Assembly: GCF_003987225.1 (NCBI RefSeq)
Contig: NZ_PIPX01000001.1
Location: forward strand, 1,736,001 to 1,800,000
Direction of reading: 5' to 3'
DNA length: 64,000 nucleotides
Source: Pseudidiomarina homiensis
Lineage (GTDB): Bacteria > Pseudomonadota > Gammaproteobacteria > Enterobacterales > Alteromonadaceae
Each line of letters begins with the position of its first letter. The first letter of the stretch is position 1. Below the pieces are notes generated by a model. The model had not been told where the DNA came from. It was given only the letters and a program-made list of their open reading frames with translations, and did no database searches. Of the stretch, positions 24,134 through 37,705 are shown in pieces. The position numbers and the translations under genes were made by a program.

Positions 24134-26203
24134 GTGCAAACAGCTACCCTACTCGTAGAAATCGGTACTGAAGAATTACCACCGAAAGCACTGCAACGCT
24201 TAAGTGAAGCTTTTGGTGAAGCGCTGCATCGCCAATTGCAGGAGCACAACATTGCCACAGGTGCCATGCACTTGTTTGCAAGCCCACGCCGTTTAGCCGT
24301 ACAGATTAAAGACGTGGCGGCACAGCAAGCCGACCAGGTGGTCGAAAAGCGCGGCCCATCCGTTGATGTGGCTTTTGATGGCGAGGGTAATCCTACCAAA
24401 GCCGCCGAAGGCTGGGCACGGTCCAATGGTATTAGTGTTGCGGAAGCCGAACGCCTAGTGACCGACAAAGGTGAATGGCTGTTATACAAGGCCGAGGTCA
24501 AGGGCCAGCCGCTGGCAGATTTGCTACCCGACTTCGTGCAAAAAGCTTTAGCGCAGTTGCCTATTCCGAAGCCAATGCGCTGGGGCGCAAGCGCAGTGCA
24601 GTTTATTCGCCCAGTGCATACCGTAACCATGCTGCACGGTGATGAGCTTATTCCTGGCACGGTGCTTGGCGTTGCCGCTTCAAACCATGTACTGGGGCAT
24701 CGCTTCCATTGCCCGCAGGGTGCCACCTTGAAGCACGCGGACGACTACGAGGCGACACTTGAAGAAGCCTACGTCATTGCTGACTTCGCCAAACGTAGGC
24801 AACGCATTGTGGAGGGTATCAGTGCCGCAGCTAAAGCCGCGCATGGCACGATTCGCGACGATGCTGAGTTACTCGACGAGGTCACTGCTTTGGTTGAATG
24901 GCCAGCGGCGCTGACCGCGAGTTTCGACGAAGGTTTTTTGAACGTTCCCAAAGAGCCGCTTATTGTCACCATGAAAGACGACCAACGGTATTTCCCTCTG
25001 GAGGATAGTGAAGGCAACCTGCTGTCAAAATTCGTCTTCGTGACCAATATCGACAGCAAAGACCCTGCACAAGTCATTGCCGGTAACGAACGTGTGGTTC
25101 GCCCTCGCCTAGCTGACGCACAGTTTTTCTTTGAAACCGATAAGAAAACGAAGCTTGCTGACCGTGTTCCAGCCCTTGGCAATGTGTTGTTTCAAAAGCA
25201 GTTGGGTAGCATCAAAGATAAGTCAGATCGTATTTCCCGAGTCGCCGCAGGTATTGCCGAAAAGCTTGGGCAAGCCGGTGACGTTGCCGCGCGCGCAGGC
25301 TACTTATGTAAAGCCGACTTGGTGTCGCAAATGGTGTCTGAGTTCCCAGAAACGCAAGGTGTTATGGGCATGCATTACGCCCGCAACGACGGTGAAGCTG
25401 AAGGTGTTGCAGAAGCGATTTATGAGCATTACTTGCCACGCTTCAGCGGCGATACGCTGCCACAAAGCGTGGCTGGTTGCGCTGTTGCTCTTGCTGATAA
25501 ACTTGACTCGTTGGTTGGTATCTTTGGTATCGGACAAACACCAAAAGGCGATCGTGACCCGTTTGCCTTGCGTCGAGCGGCCATTGGTTTGTTGCGCATT
25601 GTTGTTGAAAAGGACCTACCTTTAGACTTAGTCGAGCTTATTAGCCTTTCGCGTGACAGCTTTCACGGCTTGCTCAGCAATGAGAATGCCGCCGAGGAAG
25701 TCCTTGAATTCCTGCTTGGCCGCTACCGCCCGATGTATCAAGAACAAGGCATTAGCGTTGACGTGATTCAAGCTGTTTTGGCACGCCGACCTACTGCTCC
25801 GGTCGACTTCGATCAGCGCGTCCGCGCTGTCGCCAGCTTCCGCGAGTTACCTGAAGCCGAGGCGCTGGCTGCCGCGAACAAGCGTGTTGCCAATATTTTG
25901 GCAAAGGTCGATAGTCCTATCGCCGATAAAGTCGATAGCGGTCTGTTGACGGCACAAGAAGAGATAGCGCTGGTAAAAGCCCTAGAGGAGGCTGAAATGA
26001 GTTCTGGCCATGCCCTAGAGCAAGGTGATTACACCGGCGCATTGAAGGCGCTAGCGGCGCTACAGAAGCCTGTAGACGCATTCTTCGATAGCGTTATGGT
26101 CAATGCCGATGATGATGCAGTCCGTGCCAATCGCCAAGCCCTGCTGCAACGCTTACGCAACTTGTTCTTGCAGATTGCAGATATCTCAGTGCTTAATCAA
26201 TAA
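24134..26203 (+). CDS. glyS: Glycyl-tRNA synthetase beta subunit
   Basis: GlyS binds tRNA-Gly as the beta subunit; it has 689 residues, as in E. coli. It begins [15 protein letters not shown], the family start. It contains HD-like and anticodon-binding domains in the second half, including [18 protein letters not shown]. The start is GTG 24134 with AGGAGCC eight bases upstream, inside the end of glyQ. A hairpin terminator shared with gyrB follows. Confidence 0.98.
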   Translation: MQTATLLVEIGTEELPPKALQRLSEAFGEALHRQLQEHNIATGAMHLFASPRRLAVQIKDVAAQQADQVVEKRGPSVDVAFDGEGNPTKAAEGWARSNGISVAEAERLVTDKGEWLLYKAEVKGQPLADLLPDFVQKALAQLPIPKPMRWGASAVQFIRPVHTVTMLHGDELIPGTVLGVAASNHVLGHRFHCPQGATLKHADDYEATLEEAYVIADFAKRRQRIVEGISAAAKAAHGTIRDDAELLDEVTALVEWPAALTASFDEGFLNVPKEPLIVTMKDDQRYFPLEDSEGNLLSKFVFVTNIDSKDPAQVIAGNERVVRPRLADAQFFFETDKKTKLADRVPALGNVLFQKQLGSIKDKSDRISRVAAGIAEKLGQAGDVAARAGYLCKADLVSQMVSEFPETQGVMGMHYARNDGEAEGVAEAIYEHYLPRFSGDTLPQSVAGCAVALADKLDSLVGIFGIGQTPKGDRDPFALRRAAIGLLRIVVEKDLPLDLVELISLSRDSFHGLLSNENAAEEVLEFLLGRYRPMYQEQGISVDVIQAVLARRPTAPVDFDQRVRAVASFRELPEAEALAAANKRVANILAKVDSPIADKVDSGLLTAQEEIALVKALEEAEMSSGHALEQGDYTGALKALAALQKPVDAFFDSVMVNADDDAVRANRQALLQRLRNLFLQIADISVLNQ

Positions 26204-26218
26204 GCTATTGATAAGTAA

Positions 26219-26250
26219 TAAAAAAGGAGCCGTTTGGCTCCTTTTTTTTG
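26219..26250. terminator. Bidirectional terminator between glyS and gyrB
   Basis: AAAAAAGGAGCC (26220-26231), loop GTTT, GGCTCC then TTTTTTTT (26236-26249). The A-run and T-run on either side let it stop glyS (plus) and gyrB (minus) transcripts. Confidence 0.9.
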
Positions 26251-26271
26251 GTCTTGCTAGCAAACGCTAGA

Positions 26272-29786
<3,515 letters not shown>

Positions 29787-29808
29787 AAAGCCCGTTAATC
29801 ACTAGCTG

Positions 29809-30909
29809 CTACAGGCGCATTGGCATAACGACATACAACGAAGCATCATCTTCATTATCTTCGATCAATCCACTTGCGTCAGGGCCCGATAACGTCATCT
29901 TGATCTTTTCACCGTGAATCGTATTTAGAACATCAATCAGATAGCTAACATTGAAACCAATCTCTAGGCTATCCCCTTGATAGTCGACTTCGATGACTTC
30001 CTCAGCTGTTTCTTGTTCAGGGTTATTAGCGGTAAGGCACATCTCCCCTGAACTCAGGTTTACACGTACACCTCGGTATTTTTCATTCGACAAAATCGCT
30101 GCGCGAGAGCACGCTTGTTTGAGCACATCACGGTCAGCAACCACGACTTTATCACCACCTTGCGGTAACACCCGACGATAGTCAGGAAAGCGGCCATCCA
30201 CCAACTTACTGGTAAATGACATGCCATTGGTCTCAACACGAATGTGGTTAGCACCAATCGCTACTTTCACCTCGTTATCACCATCATCCAGCAAGCGCAT
30301 CAACTCCATGATACCTTTGCGCGGAACAATAACTTGCCGGCCTGGTAAGTTAGGTTGCGGGATCTCAACTGAACTCATCGCCAACCGATGCCCATCGGTG
30401 GCAACAGTGCGTAAAGTGTTTGTGTCAGTTTCAAACAACATTCCGTTTAGGTAGTAACGCACATCCTGATTCGCCATCGAAAAGTGAGTTCGCTCCATTA
30501 AGTCGCGTAACACACCTTGCGAAGTAACAAGTTGGATGTCGCTATCCCAGTCATCAATATTCGGAAAGTCTTCGGCTGGCAACGTCGCTAACGTGAACTT
30601 ACTACGGCCCGAACGAATGGTCGCCTTTTCTCCGCTCGCGCTAACTTCAACCTCAGCGTGATCCGGAAGACTTCGGACAATATCCACCAACTTCTTCGCG
30701 GGAACCGTGAGCTGCCCTTCTTCGCCACCTTCGATTGAGCACACCGATACCAACTCAACCTCTAAGTCAGTACCTGTAAGACGAATATGATCCGAAGCAA
30801 CTTGAATCAGTACATTCGATAAAATTGGAATTGTATGACGACGTTCAACTGCTCCACTAACCACTTGGAGAGGCTTTAAAAACGCATCACGATTGATGGT
30901 AAATTTCAT
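29809..30909 (-). CDS. dnaN: DNA polymerase III beta sliding clamp
   Basis: DnaN is the ring-shaped clamp that tethers DNA polymerase III. It has 366 residues, the same as E. coli, in three repeated clamp domains. It begins MKFTINRDAFLKPLQVVSG and ends SGLIEDNEDDASLYVVMPMRL split as the family end (VMPMRL). DGRFPDYRRVLP is a further signature. It lies 58 bases after dnaA and 22 bases before recF on the same strand. Confidence 0.99.
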   Translation of the reverse strand: MKFTINRDAFLKPLQVVSGAVERRHTIPILSNVLIQVASDHIRLTGTDLEVELVSVCSIEGGEEGQLTVPAKKLVDIVRSLPDHAEVEVSASGEKATIRSGRSKFTLATLPAEDFPNIDDWDSDIQLVTSQGVLRDLMERTHFSMANQDVRYYLNGMLFETDTNTLRTVATDGHRLAMSSVEIPQPNLPGRQVIVPRKGIMELMRLLDDGDNEVKVAIGANHIRVETNGMSFTSKLVDGRFPDYRRVLPQGGDKVVVADRDVLKQACSRAAILSNEKYRGVRVNLSSGEMCLTANNPEQETAEEVIEVDYQGDSLEIGFNVSYLIDVLNTIHGEKIKMTLSGPDASGLIEDNEDDASLYVVMPMRL

Positions 30910-30967
30910 CCCGTCATTCCCCTGTGTTTCGTATCCCTGCGCACCGGCCTTACACTCACAGCTTGGT

Positions 30968-32359
30968 TTAGGCTGATAACGTTCGGATCAAGTTTCTATA
31001 ATCTTCTTTAATATCATGCTGCGCGTCTTTTAGGTTTTGTATTTTACGACACGCATGCAGAACTGTTGTATGGTCGCGTCCACCGAAAGCATCACCAATT
31101 TCAGGAAGGCTATGATTGGTAAGCTCCTTCGCTAACGCCATAGCCAATTGTCGCGGACGCGCTATTGACCGTGTACGGCGCTTCGACAGTAAATCTGCCA
31201 TTTTGATGTTGTAATACTCGGCGACCGTTTTTTGAATATTCTCTATAGTAACTAACTTCTCTTGCGCTGCAATCAAATCTCTTAGTGCTTCACGCACGAA
31301 ATCAATCGTAATCTGTCGGCCAGTCAAATTGACGTTAGCCGCTAAACGATTCAATGCACCCTCTAATTCGCGAACGTTAGAGCGCAACCGCTTGGCAATG
31401 AAGAACGCCACCTCGTGTGGCAACGTAATGCCTCGTTCTTGCGCCTTACGAATCAAAATCGCAACGCGTGTCTCCAATTCAGGCGGCTCAATCGCAATGG
31501 TTAAACCCCAACCAAACCGCGAGCGCAAACGATCCTCTACCCCTTCAATCTCTTTCGGATAGAGGTCACTGGTCATAATGATTTGTTGGTTGCCTTCAAG
31601 TAACGCATTGAAAGTATGGAAGAATTCTTCTTGAGAGCCTTTTTTGTTAGCAAAGAAATGAATATCATCTATCAACAATGCGTCAACCGAACGGTAATAG
31701 CGCTTAAACTCATTGATCGAGTTATTCTTAAGCGCGTTCACCATATCTTGGACGAACCGCTCAGCACGCATATAGAAAACCTTGGCGCCCTTTTTGTTGG
31801 CCATAATGGCATTACCAACCGCATGAAGCAGGTGTGTCTTACCTAGACCTGTACCACCGTAGACAAACAGCGGGTTATAAACACCGCCTGGATTTTCGGC
31901 CACTTGCGATGCTGCTGCACGAGCGAGTTGATTCGATTTACCTTCAACAAAGTTATCAAAGGTGTACTCTGGATGGATATTACTTTCAAAGGCAGGAGCT
32001 GGAGTCGCTTCATCCCAAGGGCTTTGTCGACGGGACGGTCGCTCAACTGCTGTGCGGCGAGGTTCAACTTTATTCTTGTTATCAACAGCGCCATTCGTTT
32101 TGCGTTCCACGCCACCAACGGCAAAGGATACACTCGGGGCGTCGCCACCTTTATCCTTTGCAGCTTCGCCTAAATAGTCGTTGATAAGACTTAGGTATTT
32201 ATCCTTAACCCAATCGACAACGTACATATTTGGAGCATAAAGCGTCAAGATATCATTACTCAGATCCGCCTGTAATGGCCGGATCCAAGTATTATAATGT
32301 TGCGTCGACAGCTCGCTTTGTAGGCGCTCAGTACAATGTTCCCAAAGCGATTTACTCAC
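30968..32359 (-). CDS. dnaA: Chromosomal replication initiator DnaA
   Basis: DnaA opens the origin. It has 463 residues: domain I (about 1-85, [17 protein letters not shown]), a variable linker to about 125, the AAA+ domain with [19 protein letters not shown] (Walker A) and [13 protein letters not shown] (Walker B), and domain IV with the DnaA-box-binding [15 protein letters not shown] near the end. The start is a GTG at 32357-32359. Two DnaA boxes lie upstream, in the gap to rpmH, which fits autoregulation. Confidence 0.99.
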   Translation of the reverse strand: MSKSLWEHCTERLQSELSTQHYNTWIRPLQADLSNDILTLYAPNMYVVDWVKDKYLSLINDYLGEAAKDKGGDAPSVSFAVGGVERKTNGAVDNKNKVEPRRTAVERPSRRQSPWDEATPAPAFESNIHPEYTFDNFVEGKSNQLARAAASQVAENPGGVYNPLFVYGGTGLGKTHLLHAVGNAIMANKKGAKVFYMRAERFVQDMVNALKNNSINEFKRYYRSVDALLIDDIHFFANKKGSQEEFFHTFNALLEGNQQIIMTSDLYPKEIEGVEDRLRSRFGWGLTIAIEPPELETRVAILIRKAQERGITLPHEVAFFIAKRLRSNVRELEGALNRLAANVNLTGRQITIDFVREALRDLIAAQEKLVTIENIQKTVAEYYNIKMADLLSKRRTRSIARPRQLAMALAKELTNHSLPEIGDAFGGRDHTTVLHACRKIQNLKDAQHDIKEDYRNLIRTLSA

Positions 32360-32683
32360 TCTCTACTCCCTGCATTTCTGCCCTGCAATTCTGTAGCGAT
32401 AGCGATCCTCTCCAGTGCTCCCACTTTTGCACCAGTTCTTCACGAAAAAGACGAGAATCGATCACGATTTTTTGTATAATTTATTGCTATTGATTGTACT
32501 GAACTCGAGCGTCATTCGCTAGTCTGAACGGCAAATTATGCGACCAATTGCGGGAAGGTTATCCACAATAAGAATCATTCTTCTTTTCTAATTGTGGATA
32601 GCTTTTTGCGTTGACTTTGATCCTTTTTACCGATAGAATTCGCGCTCTAAATTTTTAGGTAACCCGATTACGGAAGTAACGTT
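32360..32683. promoter_or_regulatory. dnaA-rpmH divergent regulatory region with DnaA boxes
   Basis: The 324-base gap holds a perfect DnaA box TTATCCACA (32559-32567) and an inverted one-mismatch box TGTGGATAG (32593-32601), three GATC sites and A/T-rich stretches (for example around 32466-32490). It must contain the dnaA promoter, which I cannot place firmly, and the rpmH promoter. In pseudomonads this gap is the origin. Two boxes are few for a full oriC, so dnaA autoregulation is the safer call. Confidence 0.55.
32611..32639 (+). promoter_or_regulatory. Strong sigma-70 promoter of rpmH
   Basis: TTGACT (32611-32616), a 17-base spacer and TAGAAT (32634-32639) differ from consensus by one base in each box. 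The predicted start is near 32646, about 38 bases before the rpmH ATG. It is ten bases from a DnaA box. Confidence 0.85.
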
Positions 32684-32818
32684 ATGAAAAGAACATTTCA
32701 ACCAAGCGTATTGAAGCGCAAGCGCACTCACGGTTTCCGTGCTCGTATGGCAACGAAGAACGGCCGCCAAGTTTTGGCACGTCGTCGTGCCAAGGGCCGC
32801 AAAGTCCTGTCTGCGTAA
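32684..32818 (+). CDS. rpmH: 50S ribosomal protein L34
   Basis: This is a 44-residue, very basic ribosomal protein. It begins [19 protein letters not shown] and ends with the [11 protein letters not shown] typical of L34. GGAAG is the ribosome site nine bases upstream of ATG 32684. It heads the rpmH-rnpA-yidD-yidC-mnmE operon behind a strong promoter. Codon use is strongly biased, as expected. Confidence 0.98.
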   Translation: MKRTFQPSVLKRKRTHGFRARMATKNGRQVLARRRAKGRKVLSA

Positions 32819-33214
32819 TTGAAGCAGTTTTCCTATGGTCGGGAGTTACGTCTGCTAACTCCCGCTCAATTTCAGCAAGTCTTCAATAGCCCCCCGGTGA
32901 AAGCTGTCACAGCTGAACTCACCATGCTCGCAACTCCAAATCAATTCAGCCATCCTCGACTCGGCGTGACGATTTCAAAGAAACGCGCAAAGCGTGCAGT
33001 TGATCGAAATCGAATAAAACGCAAGATTCGCGAGAATTTTAGGCTGAAACAGCATAAAATACCGCCATTCGACATTATCGTTATCGCAAAAAGCGGTATT
33101 GCCGATCTGGAAAATGATGCTTTGCAACAACGGCTCGATTATTTATGGCGAACATTAAGCAAGCGGTGCGTGCAGTACCTATCGGCTGCATCCGATTCTA
33201 CCAGTGGTTCATAA
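32819..33214 (+). CDS. rnpA: Ribonuclease P protein component
   Basis: RnpA binds the RNase P RNA, which matures tRNA 5' ends. The 131-residue protein has [11 protein letters not shown] near the start, [20 protein letters not shown] and the signature [13 protein letters not shown]. The start must be a TTG at 32819, directly after the rpmH TAA, since no ATG or GTG lies before the conserved part. Its end overlaps yidD by 70 bases in another frame. Confidence 0.95.
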   Translation: MKQFSYGRELRLLTPAQFQQVFNSPPVKAVTAELTMLATPNQFSHPRLGVTISKKRAKRAVDRNRIKRKIRENFRLKQHKIPPFDIIVIAKSGIADLENDALQQRLDYLWRTLSKRCVQYLSAASDSTSGS

Positions 33215-33429
33215 GCCCACTGATAGGTCCGCGCTGTAGGTTTCAACCCACCTGCTCGCAATACGCCATCGAAGCGATACAAAAGCATGGTATGATGCGG
33301 GGCTTCTGGCTTGCCAGTAAACGCATTAGTAAATGTCATCCCGGTCATCCGGGCGGCTTCGACCCGGTGCCCGAAACAAACGCATCGGACTCAAAGAACG
33401 AAAGTAAAACAGAGACGAAGGACTTATGA
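33145..33429 (+). CDS. yidD: Membrane protein insertion efficiency factor YidD
   Basis: YidD is a small inner-membrane-associated protein that aids YidC-dependent insertion. The 94 residues include [18 protein letters not shown], the Cys motif [11 protein letters not shown], and [13 protein letters not shown]; the last 15 residues are a polar tail. It starts inside rnpA (70-base overlap) and ends four bases into yidC, so expression is tightly coupled. Confidence 0.96.
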   Translation: MANIKQAVRAVPIGCIRFYQWFISPLIGPRCRFQPTCSQYAIEAIQKHGMMRGFWLASKRISKCHPGHPGGFDPVPETNASDSKNESKTETKDL

Positions 33430-35114
33430 ATTCGCCACGTTCCATATTGTTTATTGCTTTTTTGGTAGTGAGCTTTTTCCTCTATCAGAACTGGGTCATT
33501 GATACCGCTCCTGGTACACAAAAAGCGGCCCAACAAGCTTCTCAAACAGCGAATACTGCTAACTCCTCTGCCACTACAGAAAGTGCAGTACCGAGCGCAG
33601 ATCCAAGCCTACGCGATGACAGCGTACCCAATTCGACTGGTAGCGATACTCCTACAGTAGCTGAGGCTGTTTCTGGTGGTCGGGTACAAGTTACCACTGA
33701 CGTGCTTGATGTTGCTATTGCCTTACGCGGCGGTGATATCGTCAACGCACAACTTCTAGAGTTTGCCCGCACGCAAGATTCAAAGGCTCGTTTTGAACTC
33801 CTTCATGATGACCCAACGCAGCTCTACATTGCTCAGTCAGGCCTCGTCGGCAAAGACGGTACCGATTCGTCCGATGGTCGCCCATTGTTCTACGTGGAAC
33901 GTGACAGCTATGAAATGACTGGCGATACGCTCCGCGTACCAATGACGTACACCATGGACGATGGCTCAAAAATTACCAAAACCTTCGTTTTCAATAAGGG
34001 CTCTTATGCCATTGACGTCGTTTATTCAGTGCAAAACGCCGGTACTGCGCATAAAGAAGTACAGTTTTATGCTCAGTTAAAGCAAATCATCACTGAAGCT
34101 GGCGGTAGCATGATGATGCCTACCTATAAAGGTGGCGCCTATTCATGGGACGAAGACCGTTACGAAAAATACGACTTTGATGACATGCGCGACAAACCTC
34201 TGCGTATTTCAACCGAAGCCGGTTGGGTAGGCATGTTAGAGCACTACTTCGTTAGTGCTTGGATTCCACGCGCTAACGGTACAAAGCAGCTCTCGTCGAG
34301 CGTGATTGGTGGTAACCAAGCGCTGATGCGAGTGATTTACCCTACCGCGACCATCGCGCCAAATAGTGAAGCCGAAATTCGCTCTACCTTATTCGTTGGA
34401 CCGAAAGACCAAGACGCCATGGCCGCGGTTGCGGAAAACCTCGATTTAACCGTCGATTATGGCTTCTTATGGTGGCTCGCTCAGCCCATCTTTAAGCTGT
34501 TGCAGTTCTTACAAAGCTTCTTGATCAACTGGGGTCTGTCGATCATCGCAGTAACCGTTATCATTAAAGCTGTGCTCTACCCATTGACCAAAGCCCAATA
34601 CGTGTCGATGGCAAAAATGCGCATGATTCAGCCGAAGATGCAGGCGCTAAAAGAGCGTCATGGCGACGACCGTCAGAAGATGTCGCAAGCTATGATGAAG
34701 CTCTACAAAGAAGAAAAAGTGAACCCGCTGGGTGGTTGTTTGCCAATGTTGCTGCAATTACCGATCTTCTTGTCGCTCTACTGGGTACTCCTCGAAAGTG
34801 TCGAGCTGCGCCATGCGCCACTGTTCCTCTGGATTGAAGATTTGTCAGCGAAAGACCCGTACTACATCCTGCCATTATTAATGGGTGTGTCGATGTGGTT
34901 CATGCAGAAGCTACAGCCTACGCCGGCAACCGACCCAATGCAGCAGAAACTGATGCAGTACATGCCGGTAATCTTCACGGTGTTCTTCTTATGGTTCCCA
35001 TCAGGTCTAGTGTTGTACTGGTTGAGTAACAACCTGATCACCATCGGTCAGATGCAGTGGATTTACCGCGGCCTTGAGAAAAAAGGCATGATGGAGCGTC
35101 GTAAGAAGAAATGA
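33426..35114 (+). CDS. yidC: Membrane protein insertase YidC
   Basis: YidC inserts and folds inner-membrane proteins, alone or with SecYEG. The 562-residue protein has an N-terminal membrane anchor (about 5-21), a large periplasmic domain (about 60-340), and a C-terminal five-helix core. The core has the conserved Arg region ([21 protein letters not shown]), [20 protein letters not shown] and [17 protein letters not shown]. It overlaps mnmE by four bases. Confidence 0.99.
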   Translation: MNSPRSILFIAFLVVSFFLYQNWVIDTAPGTQKAAQQASQTANTANSSATTESAVPSADPSLRDDSVPNSTGSDTPTVAEAVSGGRVQVTTDVLDVAIALRGGDIVNAQLLEFARTQDSKARFELLHDDPTQLYIAQSGLVGKDGTDSSDGRPLFYVERDSYEMTGDTLRVPMTYTMDDGSKITKTFVFNKGSYAIDVVYSVQNAGTAHKEVQFYAQLKQIITEAGGSMMMPTYKGGAYSWDEDRYEKYDFDDMRDKPLRISTEAGWVGMLEHYFVSAWIPRANGTKQLSSSVIGGNQALMRVIYPTATIAPNSEAEIRSTLFVGPKDQDAMAAVAENLDLTVDYGFLWWLAQPIFKLLQFLQSFLINWGLSIIAVTVIIKAVLYPLTKAQYVSMAKMRMIQPKMQALKERHGDDRQKMSQAMMKLYKEEKVNPLGGCLPMLLQLPIFLSLYWVLLESVELRHAPLFLWIEDLSAKDPYYILPLLMGVSMWFMQKLQPTPATDPMQQKLMQYMPVIFTVFFLWFPSGLVLYWLSNNLITIGQMQWIYRGLEKKGMMERRKKK

Positions 35115-36484
35115 GCCTCGAGCTAAGTAACGATACCATTGTTGCCCAAGCCACCCCGCCTGGACGCGGCGGGGTTGGTATCGTACGTGTTAGTGGCCCT
35201 GCAGCGCGCGCTATTGCCGAAACGTTGCTAGGCCACTGCCCACCACCGCGAAAAGCCGAATACCTCCCCTTTCGTGATGCCCAAGGCGACTTGCTCGACG
35301 AAGGTATAGCATTGTTCTTTGCTGGTCCGAACTCGTTTACCGGTGAAGATGTGCTTGAGTTGCAAGGCCATGGCGGTCCAGTACTCATTGATATGATCAT
35401 CAAAGCGATTCTAGATTTACCCGATGTGCGTCCTGCGCGTCCCGGTGAATTTAGTGAACGCGCTTTCATGAATGACAAACTCGATTTAACGCAAGCTGAA
35501 GCGATAGCCGACCTCATCGATACCACTTCAGAGCAAGCGGCAAAAGCGGCCTTACAGAGCTTACAAGGTAGCTTCTCGCACGAAATTGATCAGCTTGTCG
35601 ACGCAGTCATTCGTTTACGTATGTATGTCGAAGCCGCTATCGACTTTCCCGACGAAGAAATCGACTTTCTTAGTGACGGCAAAGTCACAACTGACCTTGA
35701 AGCCATTTTAGATCACATGCAGCAGGTCATGGTGCAAGCGAAGCAAGGTTCGCTGCTACGTGAGGGCATGAAAGTGGTTATTGCAGGACGCCCGAATGCC
35801 GGTAAGTCGAGCTTGTTAAATGCTCTCGCTGGCCGCGAATCAGCCATCGTAACCTCGATCGCTGGTACCACACGTGACGTACTGCGAGAACATATTCAGA
35901 TTGATGGCATGCCATTGCACATCATCGATACCGCAGGTCTACGCGAGAGTCCCGACGAAGTTGAGCAAATCGGTATTCAACGCGCATGGGACGAAATTCG
36001 CGGCGCAGATCGTGTGCTCTTTATGGTCGATGCGACTGAAACGCAAGCCGTACACCCTGCCGATATTTGGCCCGAGTTTTTCGAGCAGCTGCCAGCGGAA
36101 CTACCCTATACCGTTATCCGTAATAAAGTCGATTTAAACGAAGAGCCGGTACAACTCGAAGACATTGGTGGCGTACCAGTACTACACCTTTCTGCCAAGA
36201 CTGGCCATGGCGTCGAACTGTTGCGTGAGCACCTTAAACATTGTGTCGGTTATCAAGCGACCAGCGAAGGCAGCTTTATGGCACGGCGTCGTCACCTCGC
36301 TGCGTTAGAAAAAGCACGTGAGCACTTACTTACTGGTCAAGACGCTCTAGAGCAGCAGGTTGCAGGTGAGATTCTTGCTGAAGAACTGCGTTTAGCGCAG
36401 CAACACTTAAACGAAATCACCGGCGAATTTACCTCCGACGACTTGCTTGGCAAAATTTTCAGTTCGTTCTGTATCGGTAAATAA
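35111..36484 (+). CDS. mnmE: tRNA U34 modification GTPase MnmE
   Basis: With MnmG, MnmE makes the 5-carboxymethylaminomethyl group at U34 of some tRNAs. The 457-residue protein has an N-terminal folate-binding domain with [16 protein letters not shown], a G domain inserted at about 215-375 ([26 protein letters not shown]) and the C-terminal CIGK whose Cys is essential. It ends the rpmH operon and converges on fliA, nine bases away. This is the junction between the housekeeping and flagellar regions. Confidence 0.99.
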   Translation: MSLELSNDTIVAQATPPGRGGVGIVRVSGPAARAIAETLLGHCPPPRKAEYLPFRDAQGDLLDEGIALFFAGPNSFTGEDVLELQGHGGPVLIDMIIKAILDLPDVRPARPGEFSERAFMNDKLDLTQAEAIADLIDTTSEQAAKAALQSLQGSFSHEIDQLVDAVIRLRMYVEAAIDFPDEEIDFLSDGKVTTDLEAILDHMQQVMVQAKQGSLLREGMKVVIAGRPNAGKSSLLNALAGRESAIVTSIAGTTRDVLREHIQIDGMPLHIIDTAGLRESPDEVEQIGIQRAWDEIRGADRVLFMVDATETQAVHPADIWPEFFEQLPAELPYTVIRNKVDLNEEPVQLEDIGGVPVLHLSAKTGHGVELLREHLKHCVGYQATSEGSFMARRRHLAALEKAREHLLTGQDALEQQVAGEILAEELRLAQQHLNEITGEFTSDDLLGKIFSSFCIGK

Positions 36485-36493
36485 CAGCGGCTC

Positions 36494-37198
36494 TTACTGC
36501 GCGCTCAACCGCCCTTGAATGCGCTTAATGGCCTGACTATGTAATTGCGATACGCGCGACTCCGTCACATCCAATACCGCACCAATTTCTTTCAAATTAA
36601 GCTCTTCTTGGTAATACAGCGTCATGACCAGCTTTTCGCGCTCAGGCAAAGCATCGATGGCATGAATAACCAGTCCGCGCAGCTCGGCAGCGCCGAGTTG
36701 TTGCTCAGGTTGGTCGTCGACAGCTCCATCGCCTACTTCCATATGGCTGCCGGCGGAGGTCAGTTCGTCAAGAGAAAGCACAAGGCCATTGTTAGTGTCG
36801 CTCAACAAGCTACGATAGGCGTCGATGTCGAGCCCCATCGCTTCAGCAATTTCGCGTTCTTCTGGCGGTCGCCCTAACGTTTGCTCTAAACGCCGCATGC
36901 ACGCTTCGAGTTCGCGTCCGCTGCGCCGCACGCTACGTGGTAACCAATCTCGGCTACGTAGCTCATCGATCATTGCACCTTTGATGCGTTGATGCGCAAA
37001 CGTTGAAAATGCCACACCAGACTCAGGGTCGAAACGATCGACGCTTACCAACAAGCCTTCGAGCCCTGATTGAATAAGATCGTCGACATCTACGCTCTCC
37101 GGCAATTTCACTTTAAGTGAAAACGCAATGCGGCGCACGAGCGGGTAATACTGCTCCACTAAATGATGCTTATTTAATTTACCTTCCGCTGTATACAT
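36494..37198 (-). CDS. fliA: Flagellar sigma factor 28
   Basis: FliA directs RNA polymerase to late (class III) flagellar genes. The 234-residue protein has sigma region 2 (HLVEQYYPLVRRIAFSLK, DLIQSGLEGLL, FSTFAHQRIKGAMIDELR), region 3 and region 4 (ALPEREKLVMTLYYQEELN, then LDVTESRVSQLHSQAI). It is the last gene of the minus-strand flhB-flhA-flhF-flhG-like-fliA run. Six matching FliA promoters are present in this window. Confidence 0.98.
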   Translation of the reverse strand: MYTAEGKLNKHHLVEQYYPLVRRIAFSLKVKLPESVDVDDLIQSGLEGLLVSVDRFDPESGVAFSTFAHQRIKGAMIDELRSRDWLPRSVRRSGRELEACMRRLEQTLGRPPEEREIAEAMGLDIDAYRSLLSDTNNGLVLSLDELTSAGSHMEVGDGAVDDQPEQQLGAAELRGLVIHAIDALPEREKLVMTLYYQEELNLKEIGAVLDVTESRVSQLHSQAIKRIQGRLSAQ

Positions 37199-37214
37199 AG
37201 GCTTTTATCCGGCT

Positions 37215-37700
37215 TTAATCCGAGAAGACCAACAACTGGAGATCAAAATAGTTCTGTGCGACCTGCTGCAGATTACTAAGTAGGCCGCGCCGTGAGCGTA
37301 TTGGCTCATGTAACGCTAACACCTGCTTAACCTGTCCCGTTGCTGCTAGGGCTTTCAAACAGGTATAAGCACGTTTAAATCCGTCCAAGTCATTATCAAT
37401 CCAAATCGCCCAATACCGACATTGTTGCGCTATATCCGTTAGTTCAGGATGATTCGGCCCAACCTGTACGAATTGCCATTGCGCTGGGGACCCGACCCAC
37501 TTGCGACCTTGGTCAGCCCAACGGGTAAACACGTTAGTATAATTTTCAGTCGCCTTAACGCTCCCTGCGGGAGTGTTATCAAGTACCATTACCGTGCGTT
37601 TGGCCGCATCGGCATTTGTTGCTGGTACAGTGTCCTGTATTTCGTTTGGCCGCTCTTGTTTTGCCGCCCACGCTCTTAAACTTGCTGCCTGATCGGTCAT
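37215..37700 (-). CDS. Reduced FlhG-like protein without a working P-loop
   Basis: This 161-residue gene occupies the flhG (MinD-like ATPase) slot between flhF and fliA. Residues 3-9 read DQAASLR, the DQAxxLR motif by which FlhG stimulates the FlhF GTPase. Residues 44-67 (PAGSVKAT, then NVFTRWADQGRKW) line up with the FlhG P-loop and following helix (GGVGKT...N..LA..GRKV), but the glycines and the order of K and T are lost. The second half (DGFKRAYTCLKAL, then LLSNLQQVAQNYFDLQLL) resembles the C-terminal helices of FlhG. The middle, about 100 residues including Walker B, is missing. The frame is intact, spaced 5 bases from flhF, with no internal stop, so it looks used. Homology is by eye. Confidence 0.65.
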   Translation of the reverse strand: MTDQAASLRAWAAKQERPNEIQDTVPATNADAAKRTVMVLDNTPAGSVKATENYTNVFTRWADQGRKWVGSPAQWQFVQVGPNHPELTDIAQQCRYWAIWIDNDLDGFKRAYTCLKALAATGQVKQVLALHEPIRSRRGLLSNLQQVAQNYFDLQLLVFSD

Positions 37701-37705
37701 AGGGG

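Noticed and set aside
24127-24726. 199-codon open frame opposite glyS
   Set aside because: Antisense to the conserved start of glyS; a by-product of codon use in glyS.
36480-36500. Insertion boundary with integrase, IS or att site at the mnmE-fliA junction
   Set aside because: Only nine bases separate the convergent stops, and no direct repeat, tRNA end or transposase was seen.
37215-37700. Pseudogene call for the flhG-position gene
   Set aside because: The frame is intact, spacing in the operon is tight, and the functional DQAxxLR motif is preserved; a broken flhG would be expected to show stops or frameshifts.
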